A DNA stretch of 64,000 bases from contig JAFZLD010000021.1 in the NCBI GenBank assembly GCA_017553505.1, positions 62,001 to 126,000 on the forward strand. The letters are read 5' to 3'. Of the stretch, positions 17,621-25,862 are shown one piece after another (position 1 is the first letter of the stretch; every line of letters begins with the position of its first letter). The notes beneath the pieces were generated by a model. The model was not told the DNA's origin. It did not search any database and saw nothing but the letters and a program-made list of their open reading frames with translations. Position numbers and translations under genes: made by a program. This stretch comes from Lachnospiraceae bacterium. Its GTDB lineage: Bacteria > Bacillota > Clostridia > Lachnospirales > Lachnospiraceae.

Positions 17621-19098
17621 TGAGTGCATATTGGATTTACTTTGCCATATTCTTCCCGATATTTGCAGGTGTATTGCTTATTCTTGCGCCTGTTAAGAAG
17701 CGTAATACCATGCTGGTAATTGCAGAGGCTATTACGATTATTACCGCGGTTGTTGCGTGGATGCTTATCATCAATCCTCCCGCGACAGGAGTGGTGCTGT
17801 TTAAATTCGTAGATAAATACACTATTTCTTTCAAGATAGACGGAATGTCGAGAGTTTTCGGCGCGCTTATTTCTTCACTGTGGCCACTCGCGACATTATA
17901 TGCGACTGAGTACATGGAGCACGAAGCGAGCGAAAAGACGCTCAAAGAAAAGACTTTCTTCGGAATGTACGTCATCACCTTCGGTGTTACCATGGCGATT
18001 GCTTTTGCCGACAACTTGCTCGCAATGTATTGCTTCTATGAAATGCTTACGCTTGTGACGATTCCGCTGATTCTGTTCACGTTAAGCGATGCGGCGATTG
18101 CAGCTACGAGAAAGTACATTGTGTATTCGCTCGGTGGCGCGGCTTTTGCGTTTATTTCACTGATATTCCTTATGGCATACGGGGACACGATTCAGTTCAC
18201 TCTCGGTGGCGTTATTCACGGAGAAATTCCGGACGGGCGTGAGAATATATTAAGACTTGTGTATGTGTTTGCGTTCTTTGGCTTCGGTGTTAAGGCGGCT
18301 TTGTGGCCGGTTAACTCTTGGCTTCCTCAGGCGGGTGTTGCGCCTACTCCTGTTACCGCGCTCCTTCATGCGGTTGCGGTGGTTAAGTCGGGTGCTTTTG
18401 CCATCATAAGACTTACATATTATTGTTTCGGAACAGAATTTTTGCGTGGCACCTGGGCGCAGTATCTTACCATGGGCGTAGCGATTTTCACAGTTGTTTA
18501 CGGCTGTTCCATGGCGGTCAAAGAAAGACATATCAAGAGGCGACTTGCTTACTCTACGATTTCAAATCTTTCGTACATTCTGCTCGGTGCGACTATGATG
18601 ACTCCTCTCGGAATGACCGGAGCGCTTACGCATATGGTATTCCACGGAGTTATGAAGATAGGTTCGTTCTTCTGCGCGGGTGCAGTAATTGCCAAAGCGC
18701 ACAAGAATTACGTATATGAACTCGAAGGCATGGCTAAGAGAATGCCTAAGGTATTCGTAATATTTACTGTCTGCGCGTTATCGCTTATGGGTGTTCCCGG
18801 ACTCTGCGGATTCTTCAGCAAATGGCAGCTTGCCAAGGCCGGAGTTGAGTCGGGTATGACTATGGGCTACATAGGAGTGGGAGCGATATTGATTTCGGCA
18901 CTTCTCACCGCGATTTATATGATGCAGATGGTACTAAGAGCATACTTCCCGGTGGAAGAGACGGAAGGCGAGAAGTGCGATCCTTCATGGCGCATGCTCG
19001 TTCCGCTTACGTTGTTTGCTTTGGCTTGTGTTTTGCTCGGGTTATTTAACGCGCCGGTTGTGGCGTTCCTTGAAAAGGTTGCCGGAGGATTGGTTTAA
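17620..19098 (+). CDS. NuoL/M/N-like antiporter subunit, copy 3
   Basis: A 492-residue polytopic protein; the ATG overlaps the preceding stop and follows GGGAGGTGG. The TM5 Glu is present (FYEMLTLVTIPLI) and Lys is present in GFGVKAALWPVNSWLP. The usual His of the PxHxW motif is replaced by Asn here, while the other three copies keep His. A late broken helix with HAVAVVKSG is conserved. It is a probable third ion-translocating subunit of the complex. Confidence 0.85.
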   Translation: MSAYWIYFAIFFPIFAGVLLILAPVKKRNTMLVIAEAITIITAVVAWMLIINPPATGVVLFKFVDKYTISFKIDGMSRVFGALISSLWPLATLYATEYMEHEASEKTLKEKTFFGMYVITFGVTMAIAFADNLLAMYCFYEMLTLVTIPLILFTLSDAAIAATRKYIVYSLGGAAFAFISLIFLMAYGDTIQFTLGGVIHGEIPDGRENILRLVYVFAFFGFGVKAALWPVNSWLPQAGVAPTPVTALLHAVAVVKSGAFAIIRLTYYCFGTEFLRGTWAQYLTMGVAIFTVVYGCSMAVKERHIKRRLAYSTISNLSYILLGATMMTPLGMTGALTHMVFHGVMKIGSFFCAGAVIAKAHKNYVYELEGMAKRMPKVFVIFTVCALSLMGVPGLCGFFSKWQLAKAGVESGMTMGYIGVGAILISALLTAIYMMQMVLRAYFPVEETEGEKCDPSWRMLVPLTLFALACVLLGLFNAPVVAFLEKVAGGLV

Positions 19099-20915
19099 TG
19101 GCGATTAGTGAGTTTTTTGGCGAGGGATTGTTGTTCACCCTCGGCGGATTGAAAACTTTATATATTATCGTGAGCCTGTTTGCTTGGATCATAAGCTTGC
19201 TTTTTGCGCCCCGATATTTAAGTCACGATAAGCATAAGGGCAGATTCTACGTGTTCAGCCTGATTACGCTTGCAGCTACTGTCGGAGTCTTTGCGGCGGG
19301 AGACTTGTTCACTCTGTTTACGTTCTTTGAAGTCATGTCTCTTGCTTCATACGTCTGGGTGGCTCAGGAGGAAAAGAACAAGGCTCTTAAGGCTGCGGAC
19401 ACCTACATGGCCGTAGCGGTTATCGGCGGACTTGTGCTTCTCATGGGTATTCTTTTGCTGTATACAAATGTGGGCACGCTTAAGCTGTCTGAACTTAAAG
19501 AGGCTTGCGAGACCGGCGGAAGATTCGGTCGCGGAAGAATATATGCGGCTGCTTTTTGCATGTTCTTCGGATTTGCAGCCAAGGCCGGTGCTTTCCCGAT
19601 TCATATCTGGCTCCCGAAAGCTCACCCGGTGGCTCCCGCACCTGCATCGGCACTTCTGTCCGGTGTGCTTACCAAAGCAGGTATCTTCGGTATTTTGATA
19701 GTATGCTATACGGTTCTTCCTGAGGATGCACTTTGGGGAAGCTTCGTGATGGGTATCGGTATCATTACGATGGTGCTCGGTGCCATGCTTGCGCTTTTCA
19801 GCACGGATATTAAGAGGACTCTTGCGTGCTCGTCCGTGTCACAGATAGGATTTATTATTGTCGGTTGCGCTTGCGGAACGCTTCTTGGTGCAGAGGCTGC
19901 GCTTGTACGTTACGGAATCGTTCTTCATATGGTTAACCATACAGTGGTTAAGCTGTGCGTGTTCCTTGTTGCCGGCGTAGTATATCAGAATTTGCACTCT
20001 CTTGATTTAAACGTTATCAGGGGATTTGGTAAAAAGAAGCCGTTCCTCGGACTTTCTTTTGCTCTCGGCGGAATGTCGCTTGCGGGTATTCCGGGATTCT
20101 TGGGATATCTATCCAAGACAGCGCTTCACGAAGGGCTACTCGAAGCGGGCGAAGTGCTTGGCAATGAAGTGATTGTCAAAGGCGTTGAGGCAATGTTCCT
20201 CTTCTCCGGCGGCTGTACGCTGGCATACATGCTCAAGCTTTTCACATGCGTATTTGTAGAAAAGAACGTTGATGCGGGCAAGCAGGAGAAGTATGACGGA
20301 ATCACTGATTATATGGGCATTGTACAGAAGGCGGCAGTAGCTATTCCCGCACTTTTGGTACTCGGTCTCGGAATTACGATTGCAATTCGTGACGAGTACT
20401 CGTTCTTTAACTTGGAAATCATGTCGGGAAGCTTTATTTCGATAGCTATCGGACTGTTTATGTATTTCGTATTCGTGCGCAAATTCCTTATGAGCAAGTC
20501 GGCTTACCTCAATCTGTGGCCGAAGTGGCTCGATGTGGAAGAGAAGGTCTACAAGCCTCTGCTGGTAACACTTCTTCCTACAGCGTTCGGATTCCTGATG
20601 CGCTTCCTTGATGAACTTGCGGACAGAATCGTTCTTTTGTTAAGAAAGACGGTATACCGCGACTCAAACTGGGCGCCCGAACGAATCGAGGGTACCTGGT
20701 ACACGCATCTTATCGGACATGCGGCAGACCTTGCCAAGTCGGTTAAGACCGGCGAGGTTTCATACGACATAGAGCACAAACTTGCGCTTAAACACATGGA
20801 GAATCAGGAGAACAAGTCGCTTGCGCAGCGTTCTCTTTCCTACGGATTGATTCTTGCTTGCGGCGGAATGTTTTTGATGTTAGGATTTATATTGTATTTG
20901 GTATTTGCAAGATAA
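19098..20915 (+). CDS. NuoL/M/N-like antiporter subunit, copy 4, with C-terminal extension
   Basis: A 605-residue member of the same family; the start overlaps the previous stop (TTTAATG). It has the TM5 Glu (FTFFEVMSLASYVW) and GFAAKAGAFPIHIWLPKAHP. After the antiporter core (about 1-430) there is an extension with further membrane helices at about 440-465 and 580-603 and a charged stretch between them. It is the longest subunit and may occupy the distal position that NuoL or MrpA holds. It closes the operon. Confidence 0.83.
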   Translation: MAISEFFGEGLLFTLGGLKTLYIIVSLFAWIISLLFAPRYLSHDKHKGRFYVFSLITLAATVGVFAAGDLFTLFTFFEVMSLASYVWVAQEEKNKALKAADTYMAVAVIGGLVLLMGILLLYTNVGTLKLSELKEACETGGRFGRGRIYAAAFCMFFGFAAKAGAFPIHIWLPKAHPVAPAPASALLSGVLTKAGIFGILIVCYTVLPEDALWGSFVMGIGIITMVLGAMLALFSTDIKRTLACSSVSQIGFIIVGCACGTLLGAEAALVRYGIVLHMVNHTVVKLCVFLVAGVVYQNLHSLDLNVIRGFGKKKPFLGLSFALGGMSLAGIPGFLGYLSKTALHEGLLEAGEVLGNEVIVKGVEAMFLFSGGCTLAYMLKLFTCVFVEKNVDAGKQEKYDGITDYMGIVQKAAVAIPALLVLGLGITIAIRDEYSFFNLEIMSGSFISIAIGLFMYFVFVRKFLMSKSAYLNLWPKWLDVEEKVYKPLLVTLLPTAFGFLMRFLDELADRIVLLLRKTVYRDSNWAPERIEGTWYTHLIGHAADLAKSVKTGEVSYDIEHKLALKHMENQENKSLAQRSLSYGLILACGGMFLMLGFILYLVFAR

Positions 20916-20967
20916 TTAATGGGGTAAGTACTTGGGTGCAGTGGGGATTGCACTTTTCGGAGGAGTT

Positions 20968-23811
20968 ATGATCAAACGGGTCTTGTTATGGGCAAAGACT
21001 ACGGATATATGGATTGTTTTGGCACAGATTTACACGGTATTTCTGTGCCTTTTTATGATAAAAAACGGACTGTACGGACTGGCTGAAAGCGACAAGTATG
21101 TGGGCTTGGCGGCGTTCGTGCTGCTGATGATTCTTTCTTTTAGATACAGTCTTTATAAACGATTTGTCTGGTGGGTTTTCGCGGTGTTCTTCGTTATGAC
21201 CTACATAAGCGGGTTTGTCGAAGGATTCGGTATCATGAGAACTTTCGGATCGTCCGTTCACAGAAACTGGTACATTTACCTTCTTGCAATGGTGGTCGCG
21301 CGCACCTTAAAGGAGCAAAAGAAAATGCGATGGCTCATTATACTCTTTTCGGTTCAGACCACAGCACTTGCAATTGTTTTCATAATATCCGTTATAAGCG
21401 CCACCAAAAAGCTTTTTAATTCCGACTATCAGGTATTTCACAGATTCGGCTCCTTTGTCAGCGGAAGATTGTCTACATTTTCTTCTTCCAACACTGCCGG
21501 GCCCGCCGCAGCGATATTGATTCTGCTGTCGGTGATCTTGATATACCTTTTGAAGGGCTTCAGATTCAGGATTTTAACAAACGTTTTTTTGGGAATATAC
21601 ATTGTAATAGGCTGGATAGCACTGGGACTGAGTCGCTCGCGAGGCGCCATTATTGCTACGTCAATCGGTTTGGGCGTTTTCTTTTTCACAATTATCTATG
21701 ACAGGATAAAGACCTATAAAATAAAAGCTTTCTTCGCAGCATCGGCCGTATGCGCGGGTGTCGCTTTGGTAAGTCTGGGAATATGTCTTGTTCCAAAGCC
21801 TGTGTTTGATGTGTGCGTTACTACCTACGCCGAGAAAATGCGCCCCGACCTGGCAGATTTGGTCAAAGAAAAAATGGAAGTGGCGGACGTCACGCACGGT
21901 CTGACCACACTTACCGACAGAACCCAGATTTGGACAGCTACGATTAACATGCTTGATGAGAAGCCGAGGCGCTGGGTTATAGGCATTACTCCTCAGAAGA
22001 TTCCGGAGACTTACGTTCTCGACATATATGAGGGCAGACCCGAGATAACCATTATGTCGGTGCATAACGGATACCTGGAGCAATTGTTCATATACGGAAT
22101 TCCGGGCGCGACTATTACGGCACTGCTGCTATGTATATGGATGGTACGCATCGTCATATGCGTTCTGTGGCAGAAGACCACGACGCAGGACAAGATTCTG
22201 GCGTCCCTGCCCGCGCTTGCAGTGGTAAACGCTATGGTAGAAGCATTTCTGTTTCCGTTTTATGTTATTTATCCGATTTCGTTTTATTTCTTTGTGGGCG
22301 AGGGGTGTCTTGAAGGAACTATGGAGAAAAAAGAAAAGAGCATTAAAGTAAGAATAATAATTGCGCTTTGCGTCATTTTGGGTATATCGGCGGTAGGTTA
22401 TATCACATATCACGCCTATACCGAAAGCGACAAAAAATACAGGTATGTGGCCGATTACGAAGCTGAGCCTCAGGACCCGAATGATTTCGTACGCCTGAAC
22501 ACTAATATCAAGAGCGAAATGATGTCGGCGGATTACTGGATTAATCTGAGGAATACCGGTGAGGCCAAAGCAAGCGGGGAAAGGCTTTCTTTGGCCGAAA
22601 TCGACAGACTTAATTACCTGAATCGCAGAATGATTACCACTGCCACCACATCGTTCTCGCTTTATGATGTGGGCGACTTGTTCTACTACAAGGTTGCAAA
22701 AACCTTCGTAGAAGATACAATGAAAACTGTCAATGCACCCGAGAAATTCCTCTTAAACGGCGTTCCCACGGACAAAGAATACTGGGAGTCTCTCGAGGAA
22801 AAAGCAAACATCGAAGCTATTGACTCAAGAATATCTGTCAAATTCGGTGTTTCCGTATGCAACAGCGTATTAAGAAGATACCCGACAGATGATAAAATAT
22901 ATTCTGTAGACTCCAACTTATATTATGACGAGATTGCACAGTCCGATTTGCTTCCTTTTATGCCGGTGGCTGTGTTGCATGAGTCTGCGGACGGCGAGTG
23001 GTACTATGTGCTTACTTACGGATACGGCGGATGGATTCGCAAGGAATGTATCGCTTTATATGAGACTAAAGATGAGTGGCTTTCTTTTGCAGAGGCGAAA
23101 GACTTTATAATAGTTACGGGCAAAGAACTCAGATTGCCCACAGACCCTTACGAGCAGGAACTTTCGGGCATGCTCGTGCCGATGGGAACCAAGCTTCCTG
23201 TAGTGGCTCTTAAGGATGCACCCGAGGATATTCATAATCGAATCGGTTTCGGTAACTATATTGCCAAGCTTCCAAAGAGAAATCAGGACGGAATGGTCGA
23301 AGACGTTTATGTGCTGATTCCTGCATCCGAAGATGTTAACCTCGGATACTTGCCGTTCACAGAGGAAAACGTAGCCAAGCTTGCGTTTAAGCACCTCGGC
23401 GCGGGATATGGCTGGGCCGGCGATAATAACGGTCAGGACTGCTCGGGATATGTAAGAGAAATCTACGGATGCTTCGGTTATAACATGCCGAGATCTGCGA
23501 AGGCTCAGGCAGATATGGAATGTACCGCTTCATATGATGTCGTAAAAAAGAGCGCTGATGATATAATGGAGATACTTAAGGATGCGCCTATAGGAACGCT
23601 TCTGTATTTCCCGGGACACATAATGCTGTACCTCGGAAACGAAAACGGAGTGGCTTATTGCATCAGCTCTGTAGGCAACTTTGCTAGGATACAGGACAAT
23701 GTGGCGGTTCAGAGAGAGGTAAATACAGTTGTCATCACAGATATGAACGACACCGTAAGAGCAGACGGAATCCCGTGGATTTCAAGCCTTACCAAGATAG
23801 TAATTCCGTAG
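20968..23811 (+). CDS. O-antigen-ligase-like membrane domain fused to SH3-like and NlpC/P60 peptidase domains
   Basis: The ATG at 20968 follows CGGAGGAG; an upstream in-frame TTG at 20932 has no ribosome-binding site. The 947-residue product has about twelve membrane helices (1-490) with the Wzy/O-antigen-ligase hallmark LGLSRSRGAIIATS and DRTQIW. A long extracytoplasmic region follows, with an SH3-like stretch (HESADGEWYYVLTYGYGGWI) near residue 675, and a C-terminal NlpC/P60 domain with Cys825 in GQDCSGYVR and His884 in FPGHIMLYLG. It could couple glycan polymerisation or ligation to peptidoglycan cleavage at the cell surface. The fusion is seen in one unbroken frame; the joint function is inference. 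Confidence 0.75.
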   Translation: MIKRVLLWAKTTDIWIVLAQIYTVFLCLFMIKNGLYGLAESDKYVGLAAFVLLMILSFRYSLYKRFVWWVFAVFFVMTYISGFVEGFGIMRTFGSSVHRNWYIYLLAMVVARTLKEQKKMRWLIILFSVQTTALAIVFIISVISATKKLFNSDYQVFHRFGSFVSGRLSTFSSSNTAGPAAAILILLSVILIYLLKGFRFRILTNVFLGIYIVIGWIALGLSRSRGAIIATSIGLGVFFFTIIYDRIKTYKIKAFFAASAVCAGVALVSLGICLVPKPVFDVCVTTYAEKMRPDLADLVKEKMEVADVTHGLTTLTDRTQIWTATINMLDEKPRRWVIGITPQKIPETYVLDIYEGRPEITIMSVHNGYLEQLFIYGIPGATITALLLCIWMVRIVICVLWQKTTTQDKILASLPALAVVNAMVEAFLFPFYVIYPISFYFFVGEGCLEGTMEKKEKSIKVRIIIALCVILGISAVGYITYHAYTESDKKYRYVADYEAEPQDPNDFVRLNTNIKSEMMSADYWINLRNTGEAKASGERLSLAEIDRLNYLNRRMITTATTSFSLYDVGDLFYYKVAKTFVEDTMKTVNAPEKFLLNGVPTDKEYWESLEEKANIEAIDSRISVKFGVSVCNSVLRRYPTDDKIYSVDSNLYYDEIAQSDLLPFMPVAVLHESADGEWYYVLTYGYGGWIRKECIALYETKDEWLSFAEAKDFIIVTGKELRLPTDPYEQELSGMLVPMGTKLPVVALKDAPEDIHNRIGFGNYIAKLPKRNQDGMVEDVYVLIPASEDVNLGYLPFTEENVAKLAFKHLGAGYGWAGDNNGQDCSGYVREIYGCFGYNMPRSAKAQADMECTASYDVVKKSADDIMEILKDAPIGTLLYFPGHIMLYLGNENGVAYCISSVGNFARIQDNVAVQREVNTVVITDMNDTVRADGIPWISSLTKIVIP

Positions 23812-23813
23812 AA

Positions 23814-23853
23814 ATAAAAAAGGATTATTCCAATCAAAATTGAAATAATCCTT
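23814..23853 (-). terminator. Terminator of tRNA-Ser
   Basis: A 10-bp stem (AAGGATTATT with its complement at 23844-23853) is followed on the - strand by a U-rich tract (complement of 23814-23819). It lies ten bases after the 3' end of the tRNA and also sits just after the + strand peptidase gene. Confidence 0.75.
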
Positions 23854-23863
23854 AATAGATAAG

Positions 23864-23949
23864 CGGAGTCGGAGGGATTCGAACCCTCGTGCCCCGGAGG
23901 GCAAACGCATTTCGAGTGCGCCCCGTTATGACCGCTTCGATACGACTCC
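23864..23949 (-). tRNA. tRNA-Ser (anticodon CGA)
   Basis: On the - strand a seven-base acceptor stem GGAGTCG pairs with CGACTCC, followed by discriminator G. The T arm reads GAGGGTTCGAATCCCTC, a perfect five-base stem with TTCGAAT. The anticodon loop CTCGAAA gives CGA, decoding UCG. There is a long variable arm (GCCCTCCGGGGC-like), as expected of a class II tRNA-Ser. CCA is not encoded. The total is 86 bases. Confidence 0.93.
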
Positions 23950-24047
23950 GTGCGTAATAACTATGTCATTATAGAATAGAGAATCGGGAAATGTCAACCG
24001 ATATTCAGAGCATGTTCTTTATACTATATAATCTTTGGAGGTAACTC

Positions 24048-25223
24048 ATGAGGAGGAGTCCGAATTACATTCTTAAAGAAATGCAAGGACACTATTATCT
24101 TATCCCCTTTGGGCAGGCAAGCGCAGATTTTTCAAAGGATGTTGAGGTCAATGAAGTCGGTGCGTTCATATGGAAACTGCTTGAGAACGATATGGAGGCA
24201 TCGGAAGTTGTGGATGCCTGCATGAAGGAGTATGAGTGTCCGCCCGAGCAGTACGACAACGTGAAGGCTGTTGTGGAGACTTTTTTTGACCAAATGTTTG
24301 AGGGCGGACTGCTTGTTTGGACCATAAAGCGTAAGCCGCTTCACGGCGATATTCTGCGTAAGTATGCCATCGCAGGCTTTAATGTGCATGTTACCGGAAG
24401 CCCGGATATAGATTTGTCCCCCTTGAATGATTACATTGCCAAGAGAATAAGGCCGGCGGATACACTGACGGTTAATATGGTGCGATTTACCAGAGAAGAA
24501 ATTGCTGAGAAAAGTGCAATTACCCCAGGTGAGACATTTATAACACAAAACGAAGCAGCGAATATTTACAGAGGTCCTTACGGATACAGGCTCGAGATTA
24601 AAGATTGCCAAAATGTTGCGAGAATATTGATCAATGAAAAAGGCGACTATGCCGTTATCGAGTATACGGAAGGCGATATTTCGGAAATGAGTCAGGAACT
24701 GTTTCTGGCAATCCGTGTGCCTTTTACATATTTTGCGGCCAAACACGGGCTGATAGCCATTCATTCGGCTTCCATAGTATACAAAGGCAAGGGCTGGCTT
24801 TTCTCAGGAAGGGCCATGATTGGAAAGTCTACGCATACGAATCTTTGGAAAAAGTACGCGGGTGTAAAAATTTTTAACGGAGATATGAACCTTTTGGGTA
24901 TCGAGAACAGTCTTATACATGTGTACGGTATTCCGTGGTGCGGAGAATCAGGCATTTCGGAGCCCGGCAAATACCCTGTTGCGGGAATAACATTCCTAAA
25001 GCAAGCGCCCGATAATCGGGTTACGGAATTGATAGGCAACGAGAGGGTATTAAAGATACTGAGGAGACTTTTCTCTCCCCTATGGAATGAAGAACTTCTT
25101 GGAAACTATGTTTTTTTTGCTCAAAACATTGCGGAAACTGTTTGCCTGTGTGAGCTTGAATGCACCGCTGATAAAAGGGCTTTTGAAGTAATGAAATCTT
25201 TTATCGACGAACAGGTTTTGTGA
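24048..25223 (+). CDS. PqqD-type RiPP recognition domain fused to HPr-kinase-like domain
   Basis: A 391-residue protein. Residues 1-95 look like a PqqD-fold recognition element (the NEVGAFIWKLLEND and EASEVVDACMKEYECPPEQ segments are typical), the module that binds leader peptides in RiPP pathways. Residues about 210-390 resemble an HPr-kinase-like P-loop domain: AIHSASIVYKGKGWLFSG, then Walker A GRAMIGKST at 254-262 and FNGDMNLL in place of the usual SDD. In lasso pathways related kinases phosphorylate the precursor tail, but there the recognition protein is separate. Its neighbours are a leader-bearing protein and an exporter, so it probably acts on that protein. Confidence 0.75.
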   Translation: MRRSPNYILKEMQGHYYLIPFGQASADFSKDVEVNEVGAFIWKLLENDMEASEVVDACMKEYECPPEQYDNVKAVVETFFDQMFEGGLLVWTIKRKPLHGDILRKYAIAGFNVHVTGSPDIDLSPLNDYIAKRIRPADTLTVNMVRFTREEIAEKSAITPGETFITQNEAANIYRGPYGYRLEIKDCQNVARILINEKGDYAVIEYTEGDISEMSQELFLAIRVPFTYFAAKHGLIAIHSASIVYKGKGWLFSGRAMIGKSTHTNLWKKYAGVKIFNGDMNLLGIENSLIHVYGIPWCGESGISEPGKYPVAGITFLKQAPDNRVTELIGNERVLKILRRLFSPLWNEELLGNYVFFAQNIAETVCLCELECTADKRAFEVMKSFIDEQVL

Positions 25224-25266
25224 TTTTGGGAAAATGTTACGTTTTCGTTAGAATTGTCTGAAAGCG

Positions 25267-25294
25267 TTGACACTTGATTCTCATGTGATATAGT
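25267..25294 (+). promoter_or_regulatory. Sigma-A promoter of the leader-bearing protein gene
   Basis: A perfect TTGACA (25267-25272), a 16-base spacer and TATAGT (25289-25294) lie 44 bases before the start codon. It gives the 150-residue protein its own strong promoter, separate from the kinase fusion upstream. Confidence 0.75.
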
Positions 25295-25337
25295 TTATAC
25301 AAGATTATAGGGGAAATGGTAGCGAAGGAGAATTGTA

Positions 25338-25790
25338 ATGGCAAAAGAATTTATCAGTCCAGCAATAGTGTCGTTAAGCCTTGAAGATACTGAAGGCTTC
25401 TTTTGCGTTCGTGGAAGCGGTCAAATTGATGAACCCAAGGGAGACTGGGATATCACTTGCAGATACGACGGACATAACACAGGTCACCACTCGGTAGTAC
25501 ATGTTCAGGCCAATCATCACGGCGATTATAGCGGTGAGTGCCTTACGATGACATTCAGACTTAATAACGGATTTAAGATGAAGGAAGTTAAGAACGCAAG
25601 CGGTACATGGGTAAGAAAGCTCTCCGAGAGCAGATTTACCATTACCAGAAACGGTCACTTCAATCCCACTGAGAGCGTTGGCTTCTGCTTTGAAATCGTA
25701 GTTGAAAACAGCCCTTATTACGGATCCATCGGTAAGACCGGTGAATACAGACCTTGCGATATTGAATGTGTGAGTTACACTTCGGCGTAA
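25338..25790 (+). CDS. Putative RiPP-type substrate: lasso-like leader on a CBM2-like domain
   Basis: A 150-residue protein with GGAG before its ATG. The first 20 residues match a lasso leader: KEFISPAIVSLSLEDTEG has F-x-x-P (compare the YxxP motif bound by lasso B1 proteins), hydrophobic residues in register, and Thr at -2 of Gly20. It aligns with the two precursors at 44172 and 44360, which have K-K-F, similarly spaced hydrophobics, D/E-T and also Gly20. The rest is a folded-looking domain with alternating hydrophobics (LTMTFRLNNGFKMKEV, then FNPTESVGFCFEIV) that resembles a CBM2-like beta-sandwich, and six cysteines in all. No Sec signal is seen. It is flanked by a PqqD-kinase and an ABC exporter. 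Confidence 0.6.
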   Translation: MAKEFISPAIVSLSLEDTEGFFCVRGSGQIDEPKGDWDITCRYDGHNTGHHSVVHVQANHHGDYSGECLTMTFRLNNGFKMKEVKNASGTWVRKLSESRFTITRNGHFNPTESVGFCFEIVVENSPYYGSIGKTGEYRPCDIECVSYTSA

Positions 25791-25821
25791 TTAAATTCTA
25801 TTTTTATATGACTATATTTCG

Positions 25822-25852
25822 GACGCACCACTGGTTCAGTGGTGCGTCTTTT
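25822..25852 (+). terminator. Terminator/attenuator between substrate and exporter genes
   Basis: A 12-bp perfect stem (GACGCACCACTG with its complement) with a three-base loop is followed by TTTT. The exporter start at 25863 lies ten bases on. It would keep most transcripts confined to the small substrate gene and let a minority read into the transporter. Confidence 0.85.
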
Positions 25853-25862
25853 GAGGCTAATA

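Noticed and set aside
24021-24032. TATAAT just before the PqqD-kinase gene
   Set aside because: A start of transcription from it would fall on the GGAGG itself, leaving no usable leader, and no good -35 is present.
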